A DNA stretch of 28,339 bases from Phoenicibacter congonensis. Its GTDB lineage: Bacteria; Actinomycetota; Coriobacteriia; Coriobacteriales; Eggerthellaceae. Below are positions 1-8,335 of this stretch, piece by piece (the stretch's first letter is position 1; each line of letters opens with the position of its first letter). A model generated the notes under the pieces. It saw nothing but the letters and a program-made list of their open reading frames with translations. It did no database searches and had not been told where the DNA came from. Both the position numbers and the translations under genes were made by a program. The stretch is from positions 1 to 28,339 of the forward strand of contig JAUMVS010000004.1 of the NCBI GenBank assembly GCA_030530045.1, in the 5' to 3' direction.

Positions 1-2
1 TC

Positions 3-554
3 CACCCAACAGCAAACAATAACGTTACCGACAAAATCGAGGAAGAAGGCTGTGAAGTCGTCGTTCCTGGTCTTGTTGAGTTCTTCTTGTTTGGCCTTGT
101 TGGCGGCATTTTCCAGCGCGAAATTGGCAAGCCTAAAAAGTCGGAGGTCGGCGCTAAGCTTGGACTTTCTGCAATTCGCAAAATTAGACAGCCTCTCGTT
201 GATGCGCTTGAAAAATCGCATCGTTTCGAGCCTCCAACCGACATTTTGGAGCTTGGCGAATATGCTTCAGAAATTTTGTCGCTTTGCAATTCGATGGGAG
301 AGGGCTGGCTTTTGACCGCTGAGATGGTTGAGCTCATTAAGACTGGTTGCCCAAACATCGTTTGCACGCAGCCTTTTGCTTGTCTCCCAAACCATGTTGT
401 TGGCAAGGCTGTCATTAAAGAGCTGCGTCGTAAATACCCTGAGAGCAACATTGTTGCGGTCGACTACGACCCTGGCGCTTCTGAGGTAAACCAGCTAAAC
501 CGCATTAAGCTCATGATTGCGGTTGCTAAATCTAACCTCGAAGCTGGCATTTAG
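3..554 (+). CDS. Acyl-CoA dehydratase activase-type protein, C-terminal part (5' truncated)
   Basis: The open frame enters from the left edge and ends at TAG 552-554, giving the last 183 residues of a larger protein. The visible part matches the C-terminal region of the CoA-substrate-specific activase family (BcrAD/BadFG/HgdC-related, with DUF2229). Recognisable blocks are GEGWLLTAEM, then NIVCTQPFACLPNHVVGK with two cysteines that may serve an iron-sulfur or dehydratase-type site, then VDYDPGASEVNQLNRIK. Full-length relatives in anaerobes are very large proteins with one or two ASKHA-type ATPase modules upstream; none of that lies in the window. By family, the role would be ATP-driven electron transfer to a 2-hydroxyacyl-CoA dehydratase-like partner, but the true substrate of this long subfamily is not established. 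An internal ATG at 87 is not the real start, because conserved sequence continues upstream of it. It probably shares a transcript with rsmI, which starts 6 nt later. Confidence 0.8.
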   Translation, partial: HPTANNNVTDKIEEEGCEVVVPGLVEFFLFGLVGGIFQREIGKPKKSEVGAKLGLSAIRKIRQPLVDALEKSHRFEPPTDILELGEYASEILSLCNSMGEGWLLTAEMVELIKTGCPNIVCTQPFACLPNHVVGKAVIKELRRKYPESNIVAVDYDPGASEVNQLNRIKLMIAVAKSNLEAGI

Positions 555-560
555 ACAATC

Positions 561-1409
561 ATGGAAAACACTCCTCGCCTCATCTTGGTCCCAACTCCAA
601 TTGGAAACCTCGATGACATTTCGCTGCGCGCTCTTGACGCTTTCAAAACGTGCGATGAAGTTTATTGCGAAGACACCCGCGTAACGGGCAAACTTTTGAG
701 TTGCTACGACATCAAAAAGCCACTTTTTCGCATGGACGAGAACTCAATCGATCGAGTGGTGGGCGAGGTTATTTCAAAAATCGAGTCGGGCAAAACAATT
801 TGTTTTTGCTCCGATGCCGGCATGCCTGGCATTTCTGACCCCGGTTCTAGAATCGTTGAAGCTTGTCATAAAAGCGATGTAAAAGTGGAAGTTTTGCCTG
901 GTGCAAATGCATGTTTGACCGCCCTTGTTGCAAGTGGTTTTAATACTACCCATTTTTACTTTGAAGGTTTTTTACCGAAGAAGAAAGGGCAGCGCAAAAC
1001 ACGCCTTGAATTTTTGTTTGAACAAAACCTAATCACTGTAATTTACGAATCACCTAATCGCGTTCAAGAAACGGTTGAAATGATGGCGGAAATCGCCCCT
1101 GAACGGCGCATTTGTGTTGCCAGAGAGCTAACGAAACTGCATGAACAGGTTTTAGTTGACACTTCTAAAAATATGCTAGATAAATTAAATGAGCTGTCAA
1201 AGAATAACCAGTGTAGGGGTGAATTTGTTCTTGTAATAGATGAAATTTCAGAACAAATGAAAACTTTTTCAAAGAATGCTCGAATTGAGCAAGCTAGCAA
1301 GTTCGCGGAAGAAATGTTTGAACTTGGAGCAACAAAAAGCCAGGTCAGAGCCTATTTAATTGATTATTTTGGACTCTCAAAAAACGAGGCTTACGAGCTT
1401 TCAATCTAG
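561..1409 (+). CDS. rsmI: 16S rRNA (cytidine-1402-2'-O)-methyltransferase RsmI
   Basis: This 282-aa protein has the normal length for RsmI, a SAM-dependent tetrapyrrole-methylase-fold enzyme that 2'-O-methylates C1402 in the decoding centre of 16S rRNA. Visible motifs are PTPIGNLDD (11-19), CEDTR (36-40), the glycine-rich SDAGMPGISDPG (84-95), PGANA (113-117), FEGFLPKKKGQR and YESPNRV. The C-terminal tail of about 50 residues is lysine/glutamate-rich and weakly conserved, as usual. The ATG lies 6 nt after the upstream stop with no convincing Shine-Dalgarno, which suggests translational coupling to the activase gene. A 158-nt gap with a promoter separates it from atpB. Confidence 0.95.
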   Translation: MENTPRLILVPTPIGNLDDISLRALDAFKTCDEVYCEDTRVTGKLLSCYDIKKPLFRMDENSIDRVVGEVISKIESGKTICFCSDAGMPGISDPGSRIVEACHKSDVKVEVLPGANACLTALVASGFNTTHFYFEGFLPKKKGQRKTRLEFLFEQNLITVIYESPNRVQETVEMMAEIAPERRICVARELTKLHEQVLVDTSKNMLDKLNELSKNNQCRGEFVLVIDEISEQMKTFSKNARIEQASKFAEEMFELGATKSQVRAYLIDYFGLSKNEAYELSI

Positions 1410-1490
1410 GCAAGTTCTTTACTTTGAAACATATATAAAACACGTTCTAGCTGGGATTTCTCCGTTTATTTCTTTTTTAATAATTCTGGA

Positions 1491-1518
1491 TTGTTATCCA
1501 AATTTGTTTGGTTAAAAT
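1491..1518 (+). promoter_or_regulatory. Putative sigma-70 promoter of the ATP synthase operon
   Basis: TTGTTA (1491-1496) and TAAAAT (1513-1518) are separated by 16 nt, a reasonable match to a housekeeping promoter. It lies in the 158-nt AT-rich gap between rsmI and atpB, predicting a start near 1525 and a 5' leader of about 45 nt. This is the only good promoter I see before the whole atp cluster. Assigned by eye. Confidence 0.5.
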
Positions 1519-1567
1519 TATCTAGGTTTTAGTTTGTTACACATTTCAATAGAAAAGAGATAGTCTA

Positions 1568-2353
1568 GTGGACGCTTTAGAAGTACTGAATTCACAGGTA
1601 GGACACATTAAGACAGCCCTTGAGTCAACAGTTATGTTTGGCACAAGTCAGATGGGTCTAACTCAATATGTCCTTTTCATGATTCTCATTTGGATTGTGA
1701 CTCTCGCCCTCATTATTGGCGTTGGCCGCAAACTCACATTGATTCCAACCAACAAGTTTATAAACACTGTTGAGTATGGTTATCAAATGGTCCGCAGGGA
1801 CATTTCGCAAAACGTTATTGGCGAGGGCTACAAAAAGCACGTTCCTTTCCTCGCAACGCTTTTCTTCTTCATTTTGATTTCTAACTTCTGTGGTTTGATT
1901 CCAGGATCAAAAACTCCAACAGGTTCTATTTCAATCAACTGGGCTTTGGCTACATGCTCATTTTTCTACTTCAACTATTGGGGCATCAAAGCTCATGGCG
2001 GATGGGGCTACATTAAATCAATTGCACCAAGTGGACTTCCAAAAGTTCTCGTTCCTGTAATTTGGTTCTTTGAGCTCGTGTCTCTCATTCTCCGCTGGTT
2101 AACACTCGCGGTTCGACTTTATGGCAACATGTTCGCAGGACACATGGTCTTGGGAATTTTTGCATTGGCAACTGGTGTCTTCATGACCACAGGAATCCAG
2201 GCAATGCAGGTGGGCGTCGCAGGCGTCAGCGTGCTTTGGTTTCTGCTTCTTGTGATTATGTATGCACTGGAAACACTAGTGGCATTCTTGCAAGCCTATG
2301 TATTCACTATGCTTTCAAGTGTTTACATTTCACTTGCAGTGTCAGAACATTAA
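1568..2353 (+). CDS. atpB: F-type ATP synthase subunit a (F0)
   Basis: This 261-aa multi-pass membrane protein forms the proton half-channels beside the c-ring. The essential stator arginine is R183 in AVRLYGNMFAG. H192 and E235 sit where E. coli has E219 and H245, the well-known reciprocal swap found in many bacteria. LVAFLQAYVFTML (237-249) is the conserved last helix. Start is GTG 1568 with AAAGAGA (1554-1560) upstream; the internal ATG at 1634 would remove a plausible amphipathic N-terminus but cannot be fully excluded. First gene of atpBEFHAGDC; I see no atpI before it. Confidence 0.97.
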   Translation: MDALEVLNSQVGHIKTALESTVMFGTSQMGLTQYVLFMILIWIVTLALIIGVGRKLTLIPTNKFINTVEYGYQMVRRDISQNVIGEGYKKHVPFLATLFFFILISNFCGLIPGSKTPTGSISINWALATCSFFYFNYWGIKAHGGWGYIKSIAPSGLPKVLVPVIWFFELVSLILRWLTLAVRLYGNMFAGHMVLGIFALATGVFMTTGIQAMQVGVAGVSVLWFLLLVIMYALETLVAFLQAYVFTMLSSVYISLAVSEH

Positions 2354-2377
2354 CGGTTTCTTTTTAGGAGGAAAAAC

Positions 2378-2596
2378 ATGGAAATCTCATTAGTGCTTGC
2401 TGCATTGAAGGTAGTCGGCTATGGCCTCGGCGCAATTGGACCTGGCGTTGGCATCGGTCTTGCATGCTATGGTTGCTGCGTAGGTACAGCTCGTCAGCCT
2501 GAAGTACAGGGACGTTTGTTCACAAACTTCATCATTGGTGCAGCTTTGGCAGAAGCTCTTGCACTTATCGGCTTCGTTCTCGCATTGATTTCTTAA
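2378..2596 (+). CDS. atpE: F-type ATP synthase subunit c (F0 ring)
   Basis: This 72-aa hairpin of two membrane helices is the c-ring proteolipid. The glycine-rich GAIGPGVGIG lies in helix 1, the polar loop is RQPE (39-42), and the ion-binding carboxylate is E59 in ALAEALALIG. The residue aligned with the sodium ligand Gln of Propionigenium/Ilyobacter-type rings is I26, and the residue after E59 is Ala rather than Ser/Thr, so the ring should carry protons. Odd feature: C30, C33 and C34 at the cytoplasmic end of helix 1, a place normally filled with Ala/Gly. The perfect AGGAGG (2366-2371), 6 nt before the ATG, is one of the strongest ribosome sites in the window, fitting the high copy number of c. 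Confidence 0.97.
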   Translation: MEISLVLAALKVVGYGLGAIGPGVGIGLACYGCCVGTARQPEVQGRLFTNFIIGAALAEALALIGFVLALIS

Positions 2597-2649
2597 TTTA
2601 AAGGATTCAAAAAAGGTTTTATTAACCATTGAGAGAAGGTAAGTAACTG

Positions 2650-3291
2650 ATGAACAAAACTGCAAACATTAAGACAGCAAAAATCAGCCTTTTGGCTGCC
2701 ATGTCTGCTGTTGTTGTGGCTATGTCAGTATTTGCCGCACTGCTCACTCCTGCGCTAGCTTTTGCTAACGAGGAGTCTTCTTCAGCATCGGGAATTGGCG
2801 CAATCGTTCCTGAACCGATTGAGTTCGTTCCAATGCTCATTGCATTTATCATCCTTTGCATTATCTTGGGCAAGTTTGGATGGCCAATGTTTAATGGCAT
2901 GCTTGAGAAGAGAGAGAACACAATTCGTGAAGCTCTTGAGCAGTCAGAAAAAGCGAAAGTTGAAGCTGAGCAAACTCTCGAGGAGTACAAAAAACAACTC
3001 GAGTCAGCTAGAGCTGAGTCAGCAGAAATTGTTGCAAGCGCTCGCGCAAATGCAGAAGCAATCGAAGCTGACCTCAAGAAAAAAGCTGAGGCATCTGCCG
3101 AAGAGATCATTGCGAAAGCAAAGACTTCTATTGAGGCAGAGAAGAAAGCAGCCATTGCTGAACTTCAATCAAGCATCGCTGACATGTCAATTGATGTCGT
3201 ATCGAAACTCATTGCAAATGACTTGAGCGACGATGAGCATCGCAAAATAATTGAGAAGTACATCACTGAGGCAGGTAGCTTCAATGACTAA
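2650..3291 (+). CDS. atpF: F-type ATP synthase subunit b with N-terminal signal-peptide-like extension
   Basis: This 213-aa protein is longer than the usual 155-170 aa b subunit. Residues 59-75 (EFVPMLIAFIILCIILG region) form the single membrane anchor, followed by FGWPMFNGMLEKRE and a long charged Ala/Glu/Lys coiled coil (about 85-190) that forms the peripheral stalk. The extra length is at the N-terminus: a basic start (KTANIKTAK), a hydrophobic stretch (13-33) and PALAFA followed by NEESSSAS, i.e. a typical Sec signal peptide with an AxA-type cleavage site. Start at ATG 2650 is supported by GAGAAGG (2633-2639). No later ATG with a ribosome site would give the canonical short form. The last 8 nt overlap atpH. 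Confidence 0.95.
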   Translation: MNKTANIKTAKISLLAAMSAVVVAMSVFAALLTPALAFANEESSSASGIGAIVPEPIEFVPMLIAFIILCIILGKFGWPMFNGMLEKRENTIREALEQSEKAKVEAEQTLEEYKKQLESARAESAEIVASARANAEAIEADLKKKAEASAEEIIAKAKTSIEAEKKAAIAELQSSIADMSIDVVSKLIANDLSDDEHRKIIEKYITEAGSFND

Positions 3292-3844
3292 CAGACACTC
3301 AACACCACAAGCACGCGCAGAAGTTTATGCAAACGTGCTATTTGATTCATCAAACGCTGCAGACGGAGTGAATGGCGTAGTTGGCGCAAGAAACGAACTT
3401 CTTGAGATTCTTGACACGCTAAATTCAAACGTCGATGCCAGAGCTTTAATTGCTTCTAATGACACAGAGTTTGAGACAAAGAAGAAGTTCATCTCAATCC
3501 TTTGCGAAGGTAAAGGTGAAGTTGCTTCAACAGTTTTCAGCAATGCTGTTGAGAACGGCGATTTTGGCATTTTGAAAGTTGTTCTGCGACTTTTGGAAGA
3601 CAAAATTTCTGAAAATTTGAAAGTCTGCATTGTCGACGTTACAAGCGCTGTCGAGCTTGACGATCACCTTCGTGATTTGGTCAAGGAGAAAGCTAAGCGT
3701 GAGCTTGGCCTAGATGCAATCTTAAACGAGAAGATTGACAAAAATATTCTCGGTGGTGTGATTCTGAGCGTTAATGGCAAATGCATTGATGCGAGCATGA
3801 TTACTCAGCTCAATCGTGCACGCGATGTACTAAAGGCTAGTTAG
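3284..3844 (+). CDS. atpH: F-type ATP synthase subunit delta (OSCP)
   Basis: This 186-aa delta subunit links the alpha3beta3 head to the b stalk. The N-terminal helical domain starts at ARAEVYANVLFD and the C-terminal conserved block is NEKIDKNILGGVILSVNGKCIDASMI (the usual D-x-x-L-G-G-x-x-x-x-x-G signature). I start it at ATG 3284, which overlaps the atpF stop by 8 nt and has GAGGCAGG upstream. The in-frame TTG at 3251 would add 11 residues unlike the family. Twelve nt separate it from atpA. Confidence 0.93.
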   Translation: MTNRHSTPQARAEVYANVLFDSSNAADGVNGVVGARNELLEILDTLNSNVDARALIASNDTEFETKKKFISILCEGKGEVASTVFSNAVENGDFGILKVVLRLLEDKISENLKVCIVDVTSAVELDDHLRDLVKEKAKRELGLDAILNEKIDKNILGGVILSVNGKCIDASMITQLNRARDVLKAS

Positions 3845-3856
3845 GGGGTAACCTAA

Positions 3857-5422
3857 GTGGCAGAGATTACTGCAACAGAAATTGATAAGGCGTTGCGCGC
3901 CCAGCTCGATGCTCTTTCTGTGAGCGTAGAGTCAAACGACGTCGGCACCGTTATCCAAGTTGGTGACGGAATTGCTCGCGTTGATGGGTTAAGAGGCGCT
4001 ATGGCTGGTGAGCTTCTGGAATTCACTTCCAGCGAAGGCAAAACAGTCATGGGTCTTGCGCAAAACCTTGAAGATGATGAGGTTGGTGCAGTTCTTCTTG
4101 GTGACGTTTCAACAATTAAAGAAAACGACCAAGTTAAAACTACAGGCCGCATCATGGAGGTTCCAACAGGTCCAGAGCTTCTCGGCCGTGTTGTGAACCC
4201 ACTGGGCATGCCAATCGACGGCAAAGGCCCAATTAATGCAAGCGCAACAAGACCAGTTGAGTTTAAGGCTCCAGGTGTTATTTCGCGTCAGCCAGTTTGC
4301 GAACCTGTTCAGACAGGCATCCTGGCAATTGACTCAATGATTCCAATCGGAAGAGGTCAGCGTGAGCTCATCATTGGTGACCGTCAAACAGGTAAGACTG
4401 CTATTGCAATCGATGCAATCATCAACCAAAAAGAAACCGATTTGATTTGTATTTACGTTGCAATCGGACAAAAAGCTTCGACTGTAGCAGGCGTTGTTGA
4501 GACTTTGGAGCGCTACGGAGTTATGGACAAGACAATCGTTGTCTCGGCTACAGCTTCTGATTCTGCTCCATTGCAATACATTGCTCCAATGGCAGGCGCT
4601 GCTATGGGTGAGCAATTCATCTACAACGGCAAAGACGGCAAACCTGCTTCTAAAGAGAACCCAGGTCAAGCTGTTCTGATTATTTACGATGACTTGTCAA
4701 AACAGGCAGTTGCATACCGCCAGATGTCATTGACTCTTCGTCGTCCTCCAGGGCGCGAGGCATATCCTGGCGACGTTTTCTACCTCCACTCACGTCTGCT
4801 CGAGAGAGCTGTAAAGATGAGCGAAGAAAACGGTGGCGGTTCAATGACTGCTCTTCCTATCATCGAGACACAGGCTGGCGACGTTTCGGCATACATTCCA
4901 ACGAATGTTATTTCGATTACCGACGGTCAGATCTTCCTGCAAACCGACTTGTTCTTCCAAGGACAACGTCCTGCTGTTGATGTCGGCATCTCGGTTTCTC
5001 GTGTAGGTGGTTCGGCTCAAATCAAGGCTATGAAACAGGTAGCAGGCTCGCTTCGTCTTGACCTTGCATCCTATCGTGAGCTTCAGGCGTTTACGCAGTT
5101 CGGTTCTGACCTTGATAAAGCAACTCAGGACCAGCTCACTCGTGGTTCTCGCATGACTGAGATTTTGAAGCAGGGACGCTACGTTCCAATGCCTGTTGAA
5201 GAGCAGATTCTTGTCATCTTCGCTGGCAATGAGGGATTCTTGGATGACCTGCCTTTGGGCGACGTTACACGTTTTGCTTCTGAGCTTCGCACCTATGCTC
5301 GCAACAACGATTCAGCAACACTGAAGAGAATCGTTGACGAGAAAGTTTTGAGCGACGATCTCAAGAGCGAACTTAAGTCAGCAATCGAGGCATTTAAGAA
5401 ATCATTCGCAGTTACCGAATAG
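3857..5422 (+). CDS. atpA: F-type ATP synthase subunit alpha
   Basis: This 521-aa non-catalytic nucleotide-binding subunit of F1 has Walker A GDRQTGKT (174-181), Walker B LIIYDDLSKQ (274-283), and the alpha arginine finger R382 in SVSRVGGSAQ, which reaches into the beta active site. Start is GTG 3857, seven nt after a strong AGGGGG (3844-3849). Odd feature: between GEQF and LIIYDD the segment 255-272 (rich in Asn, Gly, Lys and Pro) is about 11 residues longer than in E. coli; it sits on the surface just before Walker B and may be a lineage signature. The remainder is very conserved. Confidence 0.98.
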   Translation: MAEITATEIDKALRAQLDALSVSVESNDVGTVIQVGDGIARVDGLRGAMAGELLEFTSSEGKTVMGLAQNLEDDEVGAVLLGDVSTIKENDQVKTTGRIMEVPTGPELLGRVVNPLGMPIDGKGPINASATRPVEFKAPGVISRQPVCEPVQTGILAIDSMIPIGRGQRELIIGDRQTGKTAIAIDAIINQKETDLICIYVAIGQKASTVAGVVETLERYGVMDKTIVVSATASDSAPLQYIAPMAGAAMGEQFIYNGKDGKPASKENPGQAVLIIYDDLSKQAVAYRQMSLTLRRPPGREAYPGDVFYLHSRLLERAVKMSEENGGGSMTALPIIETQAGDVSAYIPTNVISITDGQIFLQTDLFFQGQRPAVDVGISVSRVGGSAQIKAMKQVAGSLRLDLASYRELQAFTQFGSDLDKATQDQLTRGSRMTEILKQGRYVPMPVEEQILVIFAGNEGFLDDLPLGDVTRFASELRTYARNNDSATLKRIVDEKVLSDDLKSELKSAIEAFKKSFAVTE

Positions 5423-5450
5423 GGCTAATTACTAAGAAAGAAATTTTCAA

Positions 5451-6410
5451 GTGGCAAATTTACATGACATAGAGCGCAGGATTCTTTCTGTTTCATCTAC
5501 AAAGCAGATTACGCGCACGATGGAGATGGTTTCGGCCGCGAAAATTCGCGTTGCCACATCTCGCATGGAAAATGCTCTTCCTTGGGCTGAAGCCATTAGC
5601 AATATGGTTATTTCGACTGCGAAATATACTTCAGGAGAAACTCAGCCGCTTTTGCAGCGTCATGAGCAGGTAAAAAGAGTTCTCGTTTGTGTAATTGCTT
5701 CGGACCGCGGCCTTGCTGGCGGCTTTAATACGAACATTCTTCGTCGAGCTGAAAAGCTCATTAAAGCTAAGAAGGCTGCTGGTTGTGAGGTTGAGGTCGC
5801 TGCTTGCGGTAAAAAGGCTGTGGGTTACATGACCTACCGCGGCATCGATCCGGTCTTTAAATTTGTTGACACTTCGGCAGACCCAACGATTGAGCAGGCA
5901 CACGTGCTTAGCAGATATATCGGTACTGAGTATGTTAAAGAAGAGAATCCTCTAGATGAGATTTACATCATCTTTAATCACGCCAAAAATGCGGCGGAAC
6001 AAACTATCGTTACACAAATCGCTTTGCCTGTAACGCAAGAGACCTACGACGATCTCTTCAAGGGCATGAGTGACGATGTGTTCGACCAGTTTACAAAAGA
6101 AAATAAGCTGCCAATCAATGGTGATGAGCAGCACGACTGTCCACTTTATGGTGACGTCGATTTTGAACCTAATCCAGAAGAAGTTCTGGAGTATTTGCTA
6201 CAAGGCTACGTCCAAAACGCAATCTACTATGCGCTTCTTGACTCAGCAGCAGGCGAGCAAGGTGCTCGACGCAATGCTATGAAGAGCGCTACTGATAACG
6301 CTAATGAAATGATTAGCACCCTGACTCGTGTTTATAACCGTGCTCGCCAAGGCGCGATTACAACCGAGATTAACGAGATTGTCGGCGGAGCCGCAGCATT
6401 GGAGGAATAG
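5451..6410 (+). CDS. atpG: F-type ATP synthase subunit gamma (rotor shaft)
   Basis: This 319-aa central rotor shaft has the N-terminal helix MANLHDIERRILSVSSTKQI, the conserved SDRGLAGGFNTN block (84-95), and the C-terminal helix with SATDNANEM and YNRARQGAITTEINEIVGGAAAL. The protein is about 30 residues longer than the E. coli subunit (287 aa); the extra residues are at roughly 198-238, an acidic Asp/Glu-rich segment including NGDEQHDCPLYGD before the C-terminal helix. Start is GTG 5451; the ribosome site is weak (AAGAAAG, 5434-5440), 28 nt after atpA. The stop lies 3 nt before atpD. Confidence 0.97.
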   Translation: MANLHDIERRILSVSSTKQITRTMEMVSAAKIRVATSRMENALPWAEAISNMVISTAKYTSGETQPLLQRHEQVKRVLVCVIASDRGLAGGFNTNILRRAEKLIKAKKAAGCEVEVAACGKKAVGYMTYRGIDPVFKFVDTSADPTIEQAHVLSRYIGTEYVKEENPLDEIYIIFNHAKNAAEQTIVTQIALPVTQETYDDLFKGMSDDVFDQFTKENKLPINGDEQHDCPLYGDVDFEPNPEEVLEYLLQGYVQNAIYYALLDSAAGEQGARRNAMKSATDNANEMISTLTRVYNRARQGAITTEINEIVGGAAALEE

Positions 6411-6413
6411 TAA

Positions 6414-7853
6414 ATGGCAGAAGAAACAAAAACAAGCACAAAGGGCACTGTTGGTCGTGTAGTTCGTGTCGTCGGCGCTGTTGTTGACGTTGAATTCCCA
6501 CCAGAGAAGATGCCTAGCATCTACAATGCTCTTTCTGTCGATGGCAAGACACCTGCTGGTGATTTCCATACCATCCTCGAGGTGCAAACACACCTTCCAG
6601 GTGACCTCGTAAGATGCGTTGCTATGACTTCTACCGACGGCATGGTTCGTGGCATGGAAGCAGTTGATTCTGGTCTTCCAATCCAGATGCCTGTTGGCAA
6701 GTCAACTCTTGGCAGAATTTGGAACGTTTTGGGCGAGCCAGTTGACGGCAAAGAAACACCAGATGATGTTTCTTGGGCTCCAATTCACCACCCAGCTCCT
6801 GCTTTCGACACACTCACAACTTCAACTGAGATTTTCGAAACTGGCATTAAAGTTATCGACCTCATTGAGCCATATGTAAAAGGTGGCAAAACTGGTCTGT
6901 TCGGCGGTGCTGGTGTTGGAAAGACAGTTTGTATTCAGGAATTGATTAACAACCTTGCTCAAGAGCATGGTGGCACATCAGTATTCACCGGTGTAGGTGA
7001 GAGAACTCGTGAAGGCACCGACCTCTTCCTCGAGATGAGCGAGTCGGGCGTTATCGAGAAAACTTGCCTCGTTTACGGTCAGATGAACGAGCCTCCAGGG
7101 GCACGTCTTCGCGTTGGCCTTGCTGGATTGACTGAGGCTGAGTACTTCCGTGATCAGGGACAAGACGTTTTGTTGTTTATCGACAACATCTTTAGATTTA
7201 CACAGGCAGGCTCTGAGGTATCAGCTCTGCTCGGTCGTATGCCTTCCGCTGTAGGTTATCAGCCAACTCTTGCTACAGAGATGGGCGACCTTCAGGAAAG
7301 AATTACATCAACTCAAACAGGTTCCATTACATCTGTACAGGCTGTATACGTTCCTGCTGACGACTTGACTGACCCAGCTCCTGCAACTACGTTTACTCAC
7401 CTGGACGCAAAAACAGTTCTGTCTCGTGGCATTGCTGAGCTTGGCATTTACCCAGCTGTAGACCCACTGGAGTCTTCAAGCCGTGCTCTCGACCCAGAGA
7501 TTGTTGGACAGGAACACTACGATGTTGCTGTTGGCGTTCAGCAGATTCTTCAGGAATACAAAGACCTGCAAGACATCATCGCTATTTTGGGTATGGACGA
7601 ACTTTCTGAGGACCAAAAGCTCACAGTTAACAGAGCTCGTAAGGTTCAGAAGTTCCTCGGTCAGCCTTTCCACGTTGCTGAAGTCTTTACTGGCAACCCT
7701 GGACGTTACGTAAAAATTGAGGACACTGTCCGTTCATTTAAGGACATCCTTGATGGTAAATGCGACCACATCCCAGAGCAGTGCTTTGTTTACAAAGGAT
7801 CCATCGACGACGTTTACGCTGAGTACGAAAAGATGGAAGGCAAGGAAGGCTAA
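6414..7853 (+). CDS. atpD: F-type ATP synthase subunit beta (catalytic)
   Basis: This 479-aa catalytic subunit has Walker A GGAGVGKT (164-171), the catalytic glutamate E196 in GVGERTREG, Walker B LLFID (253-257), the DELSEDQ lever and the MPSAVGYQPTLA block. It makes ATP from ADP and phosphate at the alpha/beta interface. The ribosome site GGAGGA (6401-6406) sits inside the end of atpG, 7 nt before the ATG. The gene is intact and all active-site residues are present. Confidence 0.99.
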   Translation: MAEETKTSTKGTVGRVVRVVGAVVDVEFPPEKMPSIYNALSVDGKTPAGDFHTILEVQTHLPGDLVRCVAMTSTDGMVRGMEAVDSGLPIQMPVGKSTLGRIWNVLGEPVDGKETPDDVSWAPIHHPAPAFDTLTTSTEIFETGIKVIDLIEPYVKGGKTGLFGGAGVGKTVCIQELINNLAQEHGGTSVFTGVGERTREGTDLFLEMSESGVIEKTCLVYGQMNEPPGARLRVGLAGLTEAEYFRDQGQDVLLFIDNIFRFTQAGSEVSALLGRMPSAVGYQPTLATEMGDLQERITSTQTGSITSVQAVYVPADDLTDPAPATTFTHLDAKTVLSRGIAELGIYPAVDPLESSSRALDPEIVGQEHYDVAVGVQQILQEYKDLQDIIAILGMDELSEDQKLTVNRARKVQKFLGQPFHVAEVFTGNPGRYVKIEDTVRSFKDILDGKCDHIPEQCFVYKGSIDDVYAEYEKMEGKEG

Positions 7854-7859
7854 CGAATT

Positions 7860-8309
7860 ATGGCACAGTCCACGATACATTGCACAGTAGCCGTCCCAAA
7901 TCGTCAGCTTTTTGACGGGGAAGTCTACTATGCTTCCGTGCCTGGTTCCGAAGGACAGTTCGGCGTGCTTCCTGGACATGAGTTAATCATGTCGCTCACC
8001 AAAAAAGGTGGAGTTTGCACACTTTATCGCGATGAGGCTCACACCGATGCATTTGAGATTCTGCTTTATGATGGAATTGCTCAAATGATTGGCAATGAAC
8101 TCACCATTCTTGGTCGTCTTGGAAAATGGTGCTCGAGAATTAACGGGGAAGAGATGCGCGAGCGTCTCGCAGCTCAAAAACAACTCGTTGAGCAACTCGA
8201 AGCTGACCAAGCGGCTGAAAACGGCGACAAAGCAAAACTTGAAGAGGCAAAATACCGCATGAACTGGTATGAAATCCAAGTAGAGTGGGCACAAAAAAAT
8301 AACAAGTAG
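7860..8309 (+). CDS. atpC: F-type ATP synthase subunit epsilon
   Basis: This 149-aa epsilon subunit couples the c-ring to gamma and can inhibit ATP hydrolysis. The N-terminal beta-sandwich is recognised by VPNRQLFDGEV, SVPGSEGQFGVLPGHE and GNELTILGR. The C-terminal helical hairpin (about 95-145) is longer and more charged than usual and rich in Glu/Lys/Ala. The ATG lies 6 nt after the atpD stop, with AAGGAAGG (7842-7849) inside atpD. It is the last subunit gene, but no terminator follows: only 26 nt with a strong ribosome site lead into the polyphosphate phosphotransferase. Confidence 0.95.
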   Translation: MAQSTIHCTVAVPNRQLFDGEVYYASVPGSEGQFGVLPGHELIMSLTKKGGVCTLYRDEAHTDAFEILLYDGIAQMIGNELTILGRLGKWCSRINGEEMRERLAAQKQLVEQLEADQAAENGDKAKLEEAKYRMNWYEIQVEWAQKNNK

Positions 8310-8335
8310 TTTAAATTAAGCTGGAGGTTAAACCT

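Noticed and set aside
1440..1480. Terminator after rsmI
   Set aside because: Only a three-base-pair stem (GGA/TCC) precedes the T-rich stretch; too weak to call.
2622..3155. Long reverse-strand open frame (177 codons) opposite atpF
   Set aside because: It is Ser/Ala-rich low-complexity, mirrors the Glu/Lys/Ala coiled coil of atpF, and has no family resemblance.
3251..3283. TTG 3251 as start of atpH
   Set aside because: It adds 11 residues unlike the family and a longer overlap; ATG 3284 has the better ribosome site.
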